DNA from: Micromonospora sp. WMMD1155
Lineage (GTDB): Bacteria > Actinomycetota > Actinomycetes > Mycobacteriales > Micromonosporaceae
Length of the DNA: 64,000 nt
Reading direction: 5' to 3'
NCBI RefSeq assembly: GCF_029581275.1
Contig: NZ_CP120742.1
Location: 1,586,501-1,650,500, forward strand
Positions 9,073 to 17,330 of the stretch are shown in pieces. A program made the translations under genes and the position numbers. The notes below the pieces were generated by a model. The model was given only the letters and a program-made list of their open reading frames with translations. It was not told where the DNA came from and made no database searches. The number at the start of each line of letters is the position of its first letter. Positions within the stretch are counted from its first letter, which is position 1.

Positions 9073-9303
9073 TCACGGGACCGTGTCGGAGTAGACCTCG
9101 ACGTCGTAGAGCAGTTGCACGTCACGGCGGCCGTTCGTGATGCCGACGAAGATCGGGTCACCGGCTGGGGTGTGGCCCCGACGCCACGCCTGCTCCCGAG
9201 CGGCTTCCCGCGACTCATGATGGATCTTGCCCTCCTGGTGCAGTTGCAGGACGCGACGGGACGTGCTCCGGTCGCTGTCGAGGTGGACTCGCAGCAGAGG
9301 CAT
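9073..9303 (-). CDS. Small conserved-looking hypothetical protein (76 aa)
   Basis: A 76-residue hydrophilic protein, rich in Arg, Glu and His in its middle (QLHQEGKIHHESREAAREQAW) and ending in a beta-like stretch (VQLLYDVEVYSDTVP). No signal peptide, membrane helix or known motif is visible. A purine-rich GAGGAG ribosome-binding site precedes its ATG at a good distance, and it is divergent from the TetR gene with a palindrome in between. It is therefore a likely target of that regulator. Function unknown. Confidence 0.6.
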   Translation of the reverse strand: MPLLRVHLDSDRSTSRRVLQLHQEGKIHHESREAAREQAWRRGHTPAGDPIFVGITNGRRDVQLLYDVEVYSDTVP

Positions 9304-9355
9304 GAGCTGCTCTCCTCGCCGACCGACAAAGGCAAACTTTTTCTCCTTCCATTAC

Positions 9356-9370
9356 CTTACCGATGTTAAG
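9356..9370. promoter_or_regulatory. Candidate TetR operator
   Basis: An imperfect 15-bp inverted repeat with arms CTTAcC and GtTAAG lies in an AT-richer patch between the divergent small gene (start 9303) and the TetR gene (start 9402). Its position suits autoregulation of both genes. Prediction from symmetry and position only. Confidence 0.35.
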
Positions 9371-9401
9371 TTGCCTGTCCACTGGCTTAGAGTTGGCTCT
9401 C

Positions 9402-10070
9402 ATGAGCTCACCGCCCATCTGGCTACGTGCGGAGCCCTCGCGACCACGACGCAAACCGCCGCTCACCCTCGACCGCATCGTGGGCACAGCGGTGACCGTG
9501 CTGGACGAGCACAGCATCGAAGGGCTGACGATGCGCAGCCTCGCCCAACACCTCGACGTGACGGCGACGGCGTTGTACTGGCATGTGCGGACGAAGGACG
9601 ACGTCCTGGACCTGGCCGTCGACCGGATCTTCGGCGGCGTACCGATTCCGGCCATAAGCGACGACTGGCTTGAGGACATCCGCGTCCTCGTCCGAGGCTG
9701 GCGCGCCGCCATGCTGGGCCACCCCTGGGCACCGAGGCTGATCGGACGCCCGATGGTCGGACCGAACGTCCTGGCCCGTACCGAGTTCCTGCAATCGGCA
9801 CTGGTGCGCGGCGGCTGCTCCGGACTCCAACTGGCGGTGGCCACGCGAATGCTCGCCAACTACGTCATCGGCGCTGCGCTCACCGAAGCCACGTGGCACC
9901 AGACCTCGGACCCGGACGCGAGATCCGCAGCCCGCGCCCATGTCGCCGCGAACGCCGACGCCTACCCGACTCTCCACGCCTCGGGCCACCTCGACGGTGC
10001 CCGATGGGACGACGACCTGCTGTTCGAGGAGGGCCTCAACGGCATTCTCCGCACCGCGTCGCTGGAATGA
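9402..10070 (+). CDS. TetR/AcrR-family transcriptional regulator (TetR_C type)
   Basis: A 222-residue regulator. The N-terminal HTH spans about residues 25-70 (IVGTAVTVLDEHSIEGLTMRSLAQHLDVTATALYWHVRTKDDVLDLAVD in essence), and LYWHV is the hallmark of the recognition helix in TetR-class drug-efflux repressors. The C-terminal half is a helical ligand-binding domain (LVRGWRAAMLGHPWAPRLI) of the TetR_C type. The start at 9402 is chosen because homologous proteins begin shortly before the HTH; an upstream ATG would add 13 residues. The gene is divergent from a small hypothetical gene. No efflux pump is adjacent, so the regulated function is not evident. Confidence 0.9.
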   Translation: MSSPPIWLRAEPSRPRRKPPLTLDRIVGTAVTVLDEHSIEGLTMRSLAQHLDVTATALYWHVRTKDDVLDLAVDRIFGGVPIPAISDDWLEDIRVLVRGWRAAMLGHPWAPRLIGRPMVGPNVLARTEFLQSALVRGGCSGLQLAVATRMLANYVIGAALTEATWHQTSDPDARSAARAHVAANADAYPTLHASGHLDGARWDDDLLFEEGLNGILRTASLE

Positions 10071-10133
10071 CGGCGGCCGCTGGATTGGCGTGGTGCGGAT
10101 AGCAGGTGCCTTTTCGGCCGCGGGAGACAGCCG

Positions 10134-11207
10134 TCACCGAGCGAAGCTCCCGGCCACGTGGATGCGGGCGGCGGGGATGCCGAGCGCGAGCAGCCGTGGC
10201 CGCGCGCCGGCCAGCATCGCGGGCGGTCCGCACAGGTAGATCTCCTGGCCCGGCTCGTAATGGCGGAGGGCGATGGTCAGGGCGTCGCCCTGCTCGGGCG
10301 GCTCCGCGCAGGGGTCGTCGGAGAAGGCCGGCACGATGGTCAGCCAGTCGTGGGCGCATTGCAGCTTGTCGAGGGCGATCGCGTCGTACAGGTCAGTGAA
10401 CGTGCGCGCGCCGACGACCAGCGTCACCCGTCGGCTGGCCCGGTCGGCGGCGACCTGCTCGACCAGGGCGCGCAGTGGGGCCAGGCCGGTGCCACCGGCG
10501 ACGAGCAACAGATCGTCGGCACGCTTCCGGTCGAGGCGCAGACCAGCATCGCCGGGTGGGCCGAGCCAGAGCAGCTCGCCGGGGCGTACCCGATGGACCA
10601 GGTCGTGGGAGACGGTGCCGCCGGGCACGGCGCGGACGTGCAGCTCGACGGTGCCGTCCGCGCGTGGGGCGTTGGCCGGTGAGAGCCAGCGCCAGTGTCC
10701 GGGCAGGCGGGGTGTGCAGACCGGCACGGCCTGACCTGGCTGGAAGGGCAGTCGCCGCCAGGGACGTACCGTCAGGATGGCGATGTCGGGCGACGGCCGG
10801 TCGTGGCCGATCACCTGGACGTGCCACCAGGCCCGGCCGTCACCGGCCTGGCTGGCGGCGCGGCGCAGGTCGTGCGTGGCGCGACGCACCGCAGGTTTGG
10901 CGACGACCGCGAGCTGCGGCGTCCACAGTGGGAGGGTGTGGCGGGCGACTGTGGCGAGCAGCGCGTCGCCGATGGTGGTGGCGTGCGGGAACAGGTCGAA
11001 GTGACGGTACGCGCGGCCGAGCACCCTGAGCAGCGCGGCCCGGTTGGCCGGGTCGTCACCACCGACCACGAGGCGGCCCAGCGCGGTGAAGAACAGCGGC
11101 GCGTCCCGGTGCGGGAGCAGGCCCGGCCGGCGATCTTCGAGTGTGCACCAGAAGTCGCCTGCGGCCCGGTCGTCGACCGAAGCCCAGGCGGCGGTCAGGG
11201 TGGGCAT
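10134..11207 (-). CDS. Flavohaemoprotein-like globin-FAD/NAD reductase with altered haem pocket
   Basis: A 357-residue, two-part protein. Residues ~1-120 resemble the globin domain of flavohaemoglobins (FFTALGRLVVGG, GDALLATV, PLW). Residues ~130-357 form a ferredoxin-reductase module with FAD motif near PFQPGQAVPV, NAD-binding VAGGTGLAPLRALVEQ, and YLCGPPAMLAGARPRL. In actinomycete flavohaemoglobins the proximal haem ligand is the His of LGRDHRKF. Here the equivalent stretch is LGRAYRHF, so Tyr67 replaces that His and a His appears two residues later (His69). Nitric oxide dioxygenase activity is therefore doubtful, and it may act only as a reductase. The ATG at 11207 gives the usual domain length. 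Confidence 0.75.
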   Translation of the reverse strand: MPTLTAAWASVDDRAAGDFWCTLEDRRPGLLPHRDAPLFFTALGRLVVGGDDPANRAALLRVLGRAYRHFDLFPHATTIGDALLATVARHTLPLWTPQLAVVAKPAVRRATHDLRRAASQAGDGRAWWHVQVIGHDRPSPDIAILTVRPWRRLPFQPGQAVPVCTPRLPGHWRWLSPANAPRADGTVELHVRAVPGGTVSHDLVHRVRPGELLWLGPPGDAGLRLDRKRADDLLLVAGGTGLAPLRALVEQVAADRASRRVTLVVGARTFTDLYDAIALDKLQCAHDWLTIVPAFSDDPCAEPPEQGDALTIALRHYEPGQEIYLCGPPAMLAGARPRLLALGIPAARIHVAGSFAR

Positions 11208-11430
11208 GGCGGCTCCAGGATGTTGGCGAATCCAGTGGCGCCGGGGCGGGCGGGGACGAGGCTGCGCCGATGGGGGTCGGCGCAGCCCTGGGGACGCGAG
11301 CACCCGCCCCGGGCGATGCGCCGACTCTCGCGGTTGACCAGGCGATACGGCATGTCACGGTGATCGTTGGCAGCATGCGCAATCGGTATGCGCGCGACGA
11401 AGCTTCGGCCGAGTCGGGCAGACTGCGGGC

Positions 11431-11949
11431 ATGACGGAACGTCCGGTGCTGTATCTGGTCGTCTGCGCCGCGGGTCCGGCGGAACACATCCACGAGCTGG
11501 TCGATCTACTTATCGCCGACGGGTGGCAGGTGTGCATGATCGTCAGCCCGACCGCCGCGCCATGGCTCGACCGGGAGGCGTTGCAGAACAAAACCGGTTA
11601 TCTGGTACGCGTCGAGTGGCGCATGCCCGGCGACCCCGAGCCGCACCCGCCGGCTGATGTGGTGGTGGCCGCGCCGGTCACGTTCAACACGGTGACGAAG
11701 TGGGCGCTGGGCATCAACGACACGCTGGCGCTCGGCGTCCTCAACGAGTCACTGGGCTCGGGCTTGCCGATCATCGCGTTCCCGCACACCAAGGATGAGT
11801 TGGCCGCGCATCCCGCCTATGCGAGTCACCTAGAGGTGCTGCGCGCTGCCGGAGTGGTGGTGGCGGACGGCAAGCCGCTGAACTCGATGAACGGACCGGG
11901 GCGTTGGGGTGTGGTCATCGAGGCGCTGCGCTCGACTCGACCGTCTTGA
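11431..11949 (+). CDS. Flavoprotein, phosphopantothenoylcysteine decarboxylase-like
   Basis: A 172-residue single-domain protein of the HFCD flavoprotein family. It shows the N-terminal Rossmann strand (VLYLVVCAAGPAE), the PADVVVAAPVTFNTVTKWALG region that binds FMN and carries the conserved Asn, and a C-terminal VVADGKPLNSMNG segment. The family decarboxylates Cys-containing peptides or phosphopantothenoylcysteine, but stand-alone actinomycete members have no established substrate. It converges with the next kinase gene, with a 35-bp overlap of their 3' ends. Confidence 0.8.
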   Translation: MTERPVLYLVVCAAGPAEHIHELVDLLIADGWQVCMIVSPTAAPWLDREALQNKTGYLVRVEWRMPGDPEPHPPADVVVAAPVTFNTVTKWALGINDTLALGVLNESLGSGLPIIAFPHTKDELAAHPAYASHLEVLRAAGVVVADGKPLNSMNGPGRWGVVIEALRSTRPS

Positions 11950-12802
11950 AGGCCTTGCCTCTCGACGTTGCCAGGCCGCCGACCCGCTCCGGGCGTCCTC
12001 GGTAGGCGACCCATCGCTGGGCTGCGTCGAGAAGCGGACCGTGATGGAGCGCAGGCGCGGTGAGCTGTTTGCGTCGCCAAAGCCGCACCAGAGCATCCGC
12101 AAACCCGGTCACGGCATGCTGGGGTGCCGAGGCATAGGCGGGAATCTGTACCGCCCAAGCCTCGGCGGCGGACGGCGTGTGGCCAGCGCGAACAAGTCGA
12201 AGCAGCAGGAAGGCGATATCGATCCAGGCGGCCCCTTGAGCAGGGCTAGACCAGTCGACCAGTCGGATCCTCGCCGCGGATCCTGCTCCCTGCTGAGGGA
12301 CCAGGAAGTTCCGGGGCGTCATGTCGGTGTGCAGGAGAGTGTCGCCGTGGACCAGCTCAGAAGCGATGAGGGAATGCCACCGACCAGCGAAAGGTCGCAC
12401 AGCCGGCGGCGGGCAGGGCGTGAGTTGCCCGCTCAGCTCGGCGAGCAGTGCCGCCAGCAGCGGCAGATCGGGTGATCCGGGCACCAGATCGGGGTGATGA
12501 CCCGCGACGTGCTCGAAGCCCAAGAGCAGCCATCCGTCGCGCTCGACGCTCCAAAGCAGGCGGGGAGCCACCTTTGGCAGCCACGGGTTGACGCGAGCCT
12601 CGTTGCGATAGAGCCATGCGGATGGGCTGGCCGCGATTCCGCCCTTGCAGAAAACTCGACCGCTGGCCGTGTCGAGGGTGACTGCCACGTCGCACGAGGC
12701 CCCGGTGGGGATCGTCGCGACCGAATTGACCCTGCCGGTGTGCCGCTCGACTTCCGTCCGTACCGACTCGGGCAGCTCGTGCCAATGGCGACGGCGTGAC
12801 AT
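11915..12802 (-). CDS. Aminoglycoside phosphotransferase-fold kinase
   Basis: A 295-residue APH/choline-kinase-like protein. The catalytic loop is LLHTDMTPRNFLV (His-x-Asp and the metal-binding Asn), followed by the DFG-like LVDWSSPAQG. The N-terminal lobe has the GASCDVAVTLDT glycine-rich strand and FCKGG, whose Lys is the probable ATP ligand. Such proteins phosphorylate antibiotics or small metabolites. The IS element ends only 10 bp upstream of its ATG, so the original promoter has been separated from the gene. Expression may now depend on readthrough from the transposase, which points the same way. Confidence 0.8.
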   Translation of the reverse strand: MSRRRHWHELPESVRTEVERHTGRVNSVATIPTGASCDVAVTLDTASGRVFCKGGIAASPSAWLYRNEARVNPWLPKVAPRLLWSVERDGWLLLGFEHVAGHHPDLVPGSPDLPLLAALLAELSGQLTPCPPPAVRPFAGRWHSLIASELVHGDTLLHTDMTPRNFLVPQQGAGSAARIRLVDWSSPAQGAAWIDIAFLLLRLVRAGHTPSAAEAWAVQIPAYASAPQHAVTGFADALVRLWRRKQLTAPALHHGPLLDAAQRWVAYRGRPERVGGLATSRGKAFKTVESSAAPR

Positions 12803-12812
12803 GCGGCGGCCC

Positions 12813-12831
12813 CTAGTAGTGCTTTGTTAGG
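12813..12831 (+). repeat. Left terminal inverted repeat plus CTAG
   Basis: CTAGTAGTGCTTTGTTAGG, the exact reverse complement of 14234-14252. The first four bases are the target duplication and the remaining 15 are the element end. Confidence 0.9.
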
Positions 12832-12942
12832 TTCTGTGGCGTTTGTTGCGGTGTAAGGGTTTCACGGGTTGGTGGCAGGTGAGGCAGGCGCCGGTCCAGG
12901 TCGCGAGGAGTCGTTGCAGCTCGCGGATGACCGCATAAAGGG

Positions 12943-14184
12943 TCAGGCCGGCGCATCCGCTTTTGGGTCGAGGCGCAGTTCGGTGATGAACAGGTGCGCG
13001 GCGGTGGCCAGGGTGACGTGGCGGTGCCAGCCGATCCAGGAGCGGCCTTCGAAGTGGTCCAGGCCGAGGCCGGTCTTGAGTTCGCGGTAGTCATGTTCGA
13101 TGCGCCAGCGGATCTTGCCGTAGCGGATCAGGTCGGTGTGGCTGGTGGTGGCAGGGAGGCTGGACAGCCAGTACTTCACCGGTTCGGCCTGGTCGTCGGG
13201 CCACTGGGCGATCAGCCACCGCTGCGGCAGGAGCCCGTTGGGGTCACGGGCGACGCGGTGTCCGGGCGGGCGGACTCGTAGGAAGATGAACTGGGAGCTC
13301 ATCGTGCCTTTCGAGCCTTCCCGCCAGGTGATCGTTTCCGTGGCCGCTCGTCCAGCGGCGCGAATGTGCTCGACCAGGCTGACCGCAGTCTTCGAGTAGC
13401 GCGGGTCGGTGCGCGTCGGTGGGCGACCCCGCCCGGACCACACCCGCGTCACCGGCTGCACGTCTGATGTGTGGGCGAGGGCATCGCCTTTGACCTGCAT
13501 GATGTAGTCGACGGACCGCTCGTCCAAAGCGCCGCGGAACTGGCTGTTATCGCCGTAGCCGGCGTCGGCTGCCAGCAACGGCGGGCGTAAATTTTGCTCG
13601 GCCAGCTCATCGAGCATCTCCACGACCATCGACCACTTCGGCCGGTGATGCTCATCGGCAGGTATCCCGCACCGGGACCGGCGAGCGATCACCTCAGGGC
13701 GGTCAGCCTCGTCAACAGCCTGGTCGTCCCACGACGTCGGCAAGAACAACCGCCAATCCAGCGGACACGACGCGGCGTCAGTGACGGCGTGGACACTCAC
13801 CCCGATCTGGCAGTTCGCGACCTTGCCCAACGTGCCGGAGTACTGCCTGGCCACGCCCGGCGAGCCCTTGCCGTCTTTCGGGAAACCGGTGTCGTCGACC
13901 ACCCACACCACCGGAGCGACCACCTCGACCGCCCGACGGGCCAACCGCATCCGCACCGCCTCGGTGTCCCACGTCGAGGTCGTCACGAACTGTTGCAGCC
14001 CCTGATGATCCACCCCAAGCCGATCCGCCATCGGCTGCATCGACTTACGCCGCCCGTCCAGCAACAGCCCTCGCAGATACGTCTCACCCTTGGCCCGCTG
14101 ATCCGAGCGCACCAAAGGGGTGAACACATCCACGGCGAACGCCTCAAGCCGTTGCCGCACAACCAAAAGCTCGTCAGGAGTCAC
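12943..14184 (-). CDS. IS701-family transposase (DDE_5 type)
   Basis: A 413-residue transposase that runs nearly the full length of the element. The catalytic DDE residues can be placed in VVWVVDDTGFPKDGKGSPGV (first Asp), LLAADAGYGDNSQFR (second Asp) and IRWRIEHDYRELKTGLGLDH (Glu in the YREL-like motif). The family-typical VARQYSGTLGKVANCQ follows the first Asp. The frame is intact from 41 bp inside the right end to 126 bp inside the left end. It is transcribed toward the APH-fold kinase gene. Confidence 0.95.
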   Translation of the reverse strand: MTPDELLVVRQRLEAFAVDVFTPLVRSDQRAKGETYLRGLLLDGRRKSMQPMADRLGVDHQGLQQFVTTSTWDTEAVRMRLARRAVEVVAPVVWVVDDTGFPKDGKGSPGVARQYSGTLGKVANCQIGVSVHAVTDAASCPLDWRLFLPTSWDDQAVDEADRPEVIARRSRCGIPADEHHRPKWSMVVEMLDELAEQNLRPPLLAADAGYGDNSQFRGALDERSVDYIMQVKGDALAHTSDVQPVTRVWSGRGRPPTRTDPRYSKTAVSLVEHIRAAGRAATETITWREGSKGTMSSQFIFLRVRPPGHRVARDPNGLLPQRWLIAQWPDDQAEPVKYWLSSLPATTSHTDLIRYGKIRWRIEHDYRELKTGLGLDHFEGRSWIGWHRHVTLATAAHLFITELRLDPKADAPA

Positions 14185-14233
14185 CGCAACATCGAACTAC
14201 TCAGACCGCCCCGATGACCCCACGACACGCCGA

Positions 14234-14252
14234 CCTAACAAAGCACTACTAG
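14234..14252 (-). repeat. Right terminal inverted repeat plus CTAG
   Basis: CCTAACAAAGCACTACTAG, the perfect inverse of the left end. CTAG at 14249-14252 is the second copy of the target duplication. Confidence 0.9.
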
Positions 14253-14260
14253 GAACGACG

Positions 14261-14293
14261 AGCGGTCCCAGGCAGTCTATGTCTGGGACCGCT
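14261..14293 (-). terminator. Hairpin downstream of the glycine-rich-domain-like gene
   Basis: Perfect 11-bp arms AGCGGTCCCAG and CTGGGACCGCT with an 11-base loop, 2 bp beyond the stop of the minus-strand gene ending at 14296. It probably terminates that gene and shields it from the adjacent insertion element. Confidence 0.65.
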
Positions 14294-14295
14294 GT

Positions 14296-14778
14296 TCAGC
14301 CGCTCGATCCGGTCGGGCTGTCGGTGCACCCGGCATGGCACTGCGTGCACTCGGCCGCGCCCTCACCCGCCCAGAGCGAGGCGTCGACAACGAAGCCGGC
14401 CGCTCGGATCGCATCGACCGTCCGCGAGATCGGAGCGCCGATCGGTTGCGGCACGTCATCGTCGGGTGTGGGCTCCGGTTCGTGATGGATGAAGCGGCCG
14501 GCGATGCGGTGGCAGAACTCCGCGTAGTCGTGGGTGTGAAGGATGAACGTGTGCCAGCCGATATCTACCAGGGCGCTCGGACCGATCGGCGCGGCGGTGA
14601 CGCCACAAGCGGCGAGGAAAGCGAGCGCCTGGTCCAGGATCCGGGGCGGCAGGTCGGGATCCAGCTCGGGGTGATCGTGGGCGGACAGCCGGGCGAAGAG
14701 TTCGTCGGAGACGAGTGCCCTCCCCGTGCTCCGTGGGGACATGCTCAGCAACATGGTGCTCCTTCCGGTGGCTTTCAC
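14296..14778 (-). CDS. Glycine-rich domain-containing-like protein with CxxCHxGC tail
   Basis: A 160-residue cytoplasmic protein. Its core (SALVDIGWHTFILHTHDYAEFC followed by RFIHHEPEP) is the WHxFxLHTxxYxxFC...IHH pattern of DUF1399/glycine-rich-domain-like proteins, which recur in actinomycetes beside XRE regulators. The C-terminus carries CTQCHAGC, a Cys/His cluster that could bind zinc. It also contains CxxCH, but no signal peptide is present, so a c-type haem is unlikely. Other possible starts are 14754 and 14742. It is divergent from the XRE-TPR regulator, which suggests shared control. Function unknown. Confidence 0.65.
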   Translation of the reverse strand: MKATGRSTMLLSMSPRSTGRALVSDELFARLSAHDHPELDPDLPPRILDQALAFLAACGVTAAPIGPSALVDIGWHTFILHTHDYAEFCHRIAGRFIHHEPEPTPDDDVPQPIGAPISRTVDAIRAAGFVVDASLWAGEGAAECTQCHAGCTDSPTGSSG

Positions 14779-14910
14779 CGACCGTGCGGCCCAGCAGCCC
14801 GGCGGTGGATGACAGCGCGGGCATCAGAGATATGCGCGCTGCGTATACCGCTCCCCCACCCAGCGGGTTCAATGGATAGGCTCGATGGAGCTGGATGGAC
14901 GGAGCCGCCG

Positions 14911-16362
14911 GTGACCCACTCGAACTGCCCCCGATGCGGCGGACGGCTGGCTCGGGACAACGACAGCGGACGGTGCACGCCATGCCAGGCCGCCGAACGG
15001 GACCGATTGAGCGCGCCGCCGGTTGTGCCGGCGAGTTTCTGGGATCACAAACCTGTGCGACGGGCCCTCGCTGAGCGGCATCTCGGGCGGGTCATCCGGG
15101 CCTACCGGTGCCACCCGTACCACGGGCGAGTCGCCTTGCCGCAGACCGTCGTGGCGGGGTGGCTGGGGATAACGCAGGCGCAGTTGAGTCGGGTTGAGAA
15201 CGGGCCACCGCTCGTGCACCTGGACCGACTGACGCACTGGGCCAAGCTGCTCGCCATACCCGCCGCATATCTTTGGTTCGCCCTTCCCGGACAGCCTCAC
15301 CGACCGGTCCGGACAACCACCCCCTCAACTCGTCGCGAGGACGCTGGGCCGGCCCAAAGCCGACGGGCGTTGTTGGCCGGAATCGCTGCTGTTGCTGCTG
15401 GGGCGGGCCTACTTGGTGGTAACGAGCTCGTCCAGCCCCGGCGAATCGGCACGTCGGACATCGCACGGCTGAACGCAGTGCTGGAGCTGTACCGGTCGGT
15501 GGACCGAGAATCTGGCGGCGGTCTGCTGTACGGGGAGGTGGCCCGGTTCGCTGAGTCGGTGTACCGGATGCTTGATTGGGGGCACCCAGCAAGGCTCACA
15601 CCGCCGCTCATCGCAGCGGTGGCAACAGCTCGACAACTGGCGGGCTGGACAGCGCTCGATGCGGGAAGGCACGACGACGCGCAGCGGCACTTCGTCGCCG
15701 GGGAACGCGCCGCGCTGGCTGCTGACAACGCGCCGCTGGTCGCGTTGATTAGGTACGCGCAGGCCAAGCAGCTCCAACATCTCAGACACAACCGCGATGC
15801 ACTCGCGACGCTGCAACTTACGCACGCACAGCTCGGTTCACACTCGACGCCGGCAGCCAAAGCCCTCCTCTGGGGCGCGGAGGCAGCCTCACTCGCGGCG
15901 CTCGGCGACCACCAGACTGCGGTGAGGACCCTCGGCGAAGCGAGCGACCAGTTCGAGCGCATCGACAAGGAGCGCGAGCCGGACGGTATGGGCTTCTACG
16001 ACCGGGGTGAGTTGTTCGCTCAGTACGGGCGGGTGTACCGGGACATGGCGCGGCGAGACCGTAAGCACGCGTCCGAGGCGGTGCGTTGGGGCAGAGATGC
16101 CATTGCGGCGTTCGGCACGACGAACGTGCGCAGCACCGTACTCAATGAGGTCGGATTGTGCAGCGCTCTGTTCTTGTCAGATGAACCCGAGCAGGCGCTC
16201 GCCGTCGGGACCCGCGTGCTTGAGCAGGCACAGACAATGAGCTCCAAGCGGGTTATTGACCGGGTTGTCAATCTGCGTCGCGACCTCGTTCGGCATCGGG
16301 AATTACCAGAGGTGGCCGAGTTCAAGCGGACCGTGATCGCCTGGGCTGTGATGGCCACGTGA
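14911..16362 (+). CDS. XRE-family regulator with TPR domain and N-terminal zinc ribbon
   Basis: A 483-residue regulator. The first ~25 residues hold a CPRCGG...CTPCQ zinc-ribbon-like pair. An HTH follows (LPQTVVAGWLGITQAQLSRVENG, about residues 75-100). The rest is helical and TPR-like (ARQLAGWTALDAGRHDDAQRHF, ALGDHQTAVRTLGEA), typical of streptomycete regulators that read small molecules or protein partners. A GTG at 14911 preceded by GGACGGAG is preferred to an ATG 13 codons upstream. Its stop overlaps the next gene's start (GTGA), so regulator and kinase are coupled. Confidence 0.8.
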   Translation: MTHSNCPRCGGRLARDNDSGRCTPCQAAERDRLSAPPVVPASFWDHKPVRRALAERHLGRVIRAYRCHPYHGRVALPQTVVAGWLGITQAQLSRVENGPPLVHLDRLTHWAKLLAIPAAYLWFALPGQPHRPVRTTTPSTRREDAGPAQSRRALLAGIAAVAAGAGLLGGNELVQPRRIGTSDIARLNAVLELYRSVDRESGGGLLYGEVARFAESVYRMLDWGHPARLTPPLIAAVATARQLAGWTALDAGRHDDAQRHFVAGERAALAADNAPLVALIRYAQAKQLQHLRHNRDALATLQLTHAQLGSHSTPAAKALLWGAEAASLAALGDHQTAVRTLGEASDQFERIDKEREPDGMGFYDRGELFAQYGRVYRDMARRDRKHASEAVRWGRDAIAAFGTTNVRSTVLNEVGLCSALFLSDEPEQALAVGTRVLEQAQTMSSKRVIDRVVNLRRDLVRHRELPEVAEFKRTVIAWAVMAT

Positions 16363-17273
16363 GCGGGCGGTTCTCCGAGGAGACGATGACGGCAGCGATG
16401 CGGGAAATCGCCGCAACCCTGGGCGTCTCTGCCGAGGGCGCCCAGTTGCTCCAAATGACCAATAACGCCGTCTTCGCTCTGCCGGATGCTGGACTCGTCA
16501 TCCGGATCGCCCGGACGCATCAGCTACTGGATCGGGTGACCAAGGTCGTCCGGCTTGGGAACTGGTTCGCCGAAGTCAACGCCCCCACGACCCGGCTGGC
16601 GCCTTATATTGAGCAGCCAATCCAAGTCCGAGGTTTGGCCGCTTCGCTATGGCGATACATTCCACGGAATCTACCTGCTTCGAAAGCCGAGGACCTTGGC
16701 ATGGCGCTGCGCGAATTTCATACCCTCGGCACACCTCCATTTCCGCTGCCCCTTTGGGACCCTATTGGCGACGCACGGCGTCGACTTGCCGACGCCGACG
16801 GGCTCAATAAATCAGACTATGACTTCCTTGTCGATTGGTGCAACCGTCTGGAGCCGGAAATCGCCTCGCTCAGCGAGCGCGAGATGCGGACACTCATCCA
16901 CGGAGACGCCCACGTCGGCAATCTTCTACGAGAGCCTTCTGGCCGGGCAGTCATGTGCGACTTCGACGCTACATGCGTTGGACCATGGCAGGTTGATTTG
17001 GCAGCGGTTGCAGTTAGCGAGCGCCGGTTCGGAACTACCGGCGCACAGCGCGCGTTGGCACTATCGTACGACTTTGACGTCACGTACGATCCCAACTGGG
17101 GAACACTTCGCGAGGCTCGCGAACTCAAAATGATCGTCGCAGCCGTTCCAATTATTGCAACCTCTGAGGACGTCGCCAACGAGTTCAATAGGCGCATCCT
17201 TTCGATTCGGGAAAAAGACCTCAAGGCGGCATGGAAACCGTTTTCGGCGCTCAGACCTCCGCACCGCAACTGA
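16359..17273 (+). CDS. Phosphotransferase (APH/choline kinase fold)
   Basis: A 304-residue kinase-fold protein. The catalytic loop is LIHGDAHVGNLL (HGDxxxxN) and the DFG-equivalent is VMCDFDATCVGPWQVDL. The N-lobe ends with a hinge-like LAASLWRYIP. It overlaps the regulator's stop by 4 bp (GTGA) and is probably co-transcribed with it, a pairing widespread in actinomycetes. The base composition of its second half is visibly less GC-rich than that of its left-hand neighbours, which marks the beginning of the AT-richer block. Substrate unknown. Confidence 0.82.
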   Translation: MSGRFSEETMTAAMREIAATLGVSAEGAQLLQMTNNAVFALPDAGLVIRIARTHQLLDRVTKVVRLGNWFAEVNAPTTRLAPYIEQPIQVRGLAASLWRYIPRNLPASKAEDLGMALREFHTLGTPPFPLPLWDPIGDARRRLADADGLNKSDYDFLVDWCNRLEPEIASLSEREMRTLIHGDAHVGNLLREPSGRAVMCDFDATCVGPWQVDLAAVAVSERRFGTTGAQRALALSYDFDVTYDPNWGTLREARELKMIVAAVPIIATSEDVANEFNRRILSIREKDLKAAWKPFSALRPPHRN

Positions 17274-17330
17274 CCCCTTACCCTTCGCCGAAGGTAGGTC
17301 GACAAACCACTCCCAAAGGGGACAAACCAC

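Larger units (their letters stand above)
12813..14252 (-). mobile_element. IS701-family insertion sequence with CTAG target duplication
   Basis: A complete element. Its 15-bp perfect terminal inverted repeats begin TAGTGCTTTGTTAGG at 12817 and end with the complement at 14248. Both ends are flanked by the tetranucleotide CTAG (12813-12816 and 14249-14252), which matches the 4-bp YTAR target duplication known for the IS701 family. The core is 1432 bp and carries one transposase on the minus strand. Intact ends and an intact frame indicate a recent insertion that may still be active. Confidence 0.9.

Noticed and set aside
14296..14778. CxxCH as a c-type haem site
   Set aside because: No signal peptide or export route is visible, so haem attachment in the cytoplasm is unlikely; zinc is more plausible.
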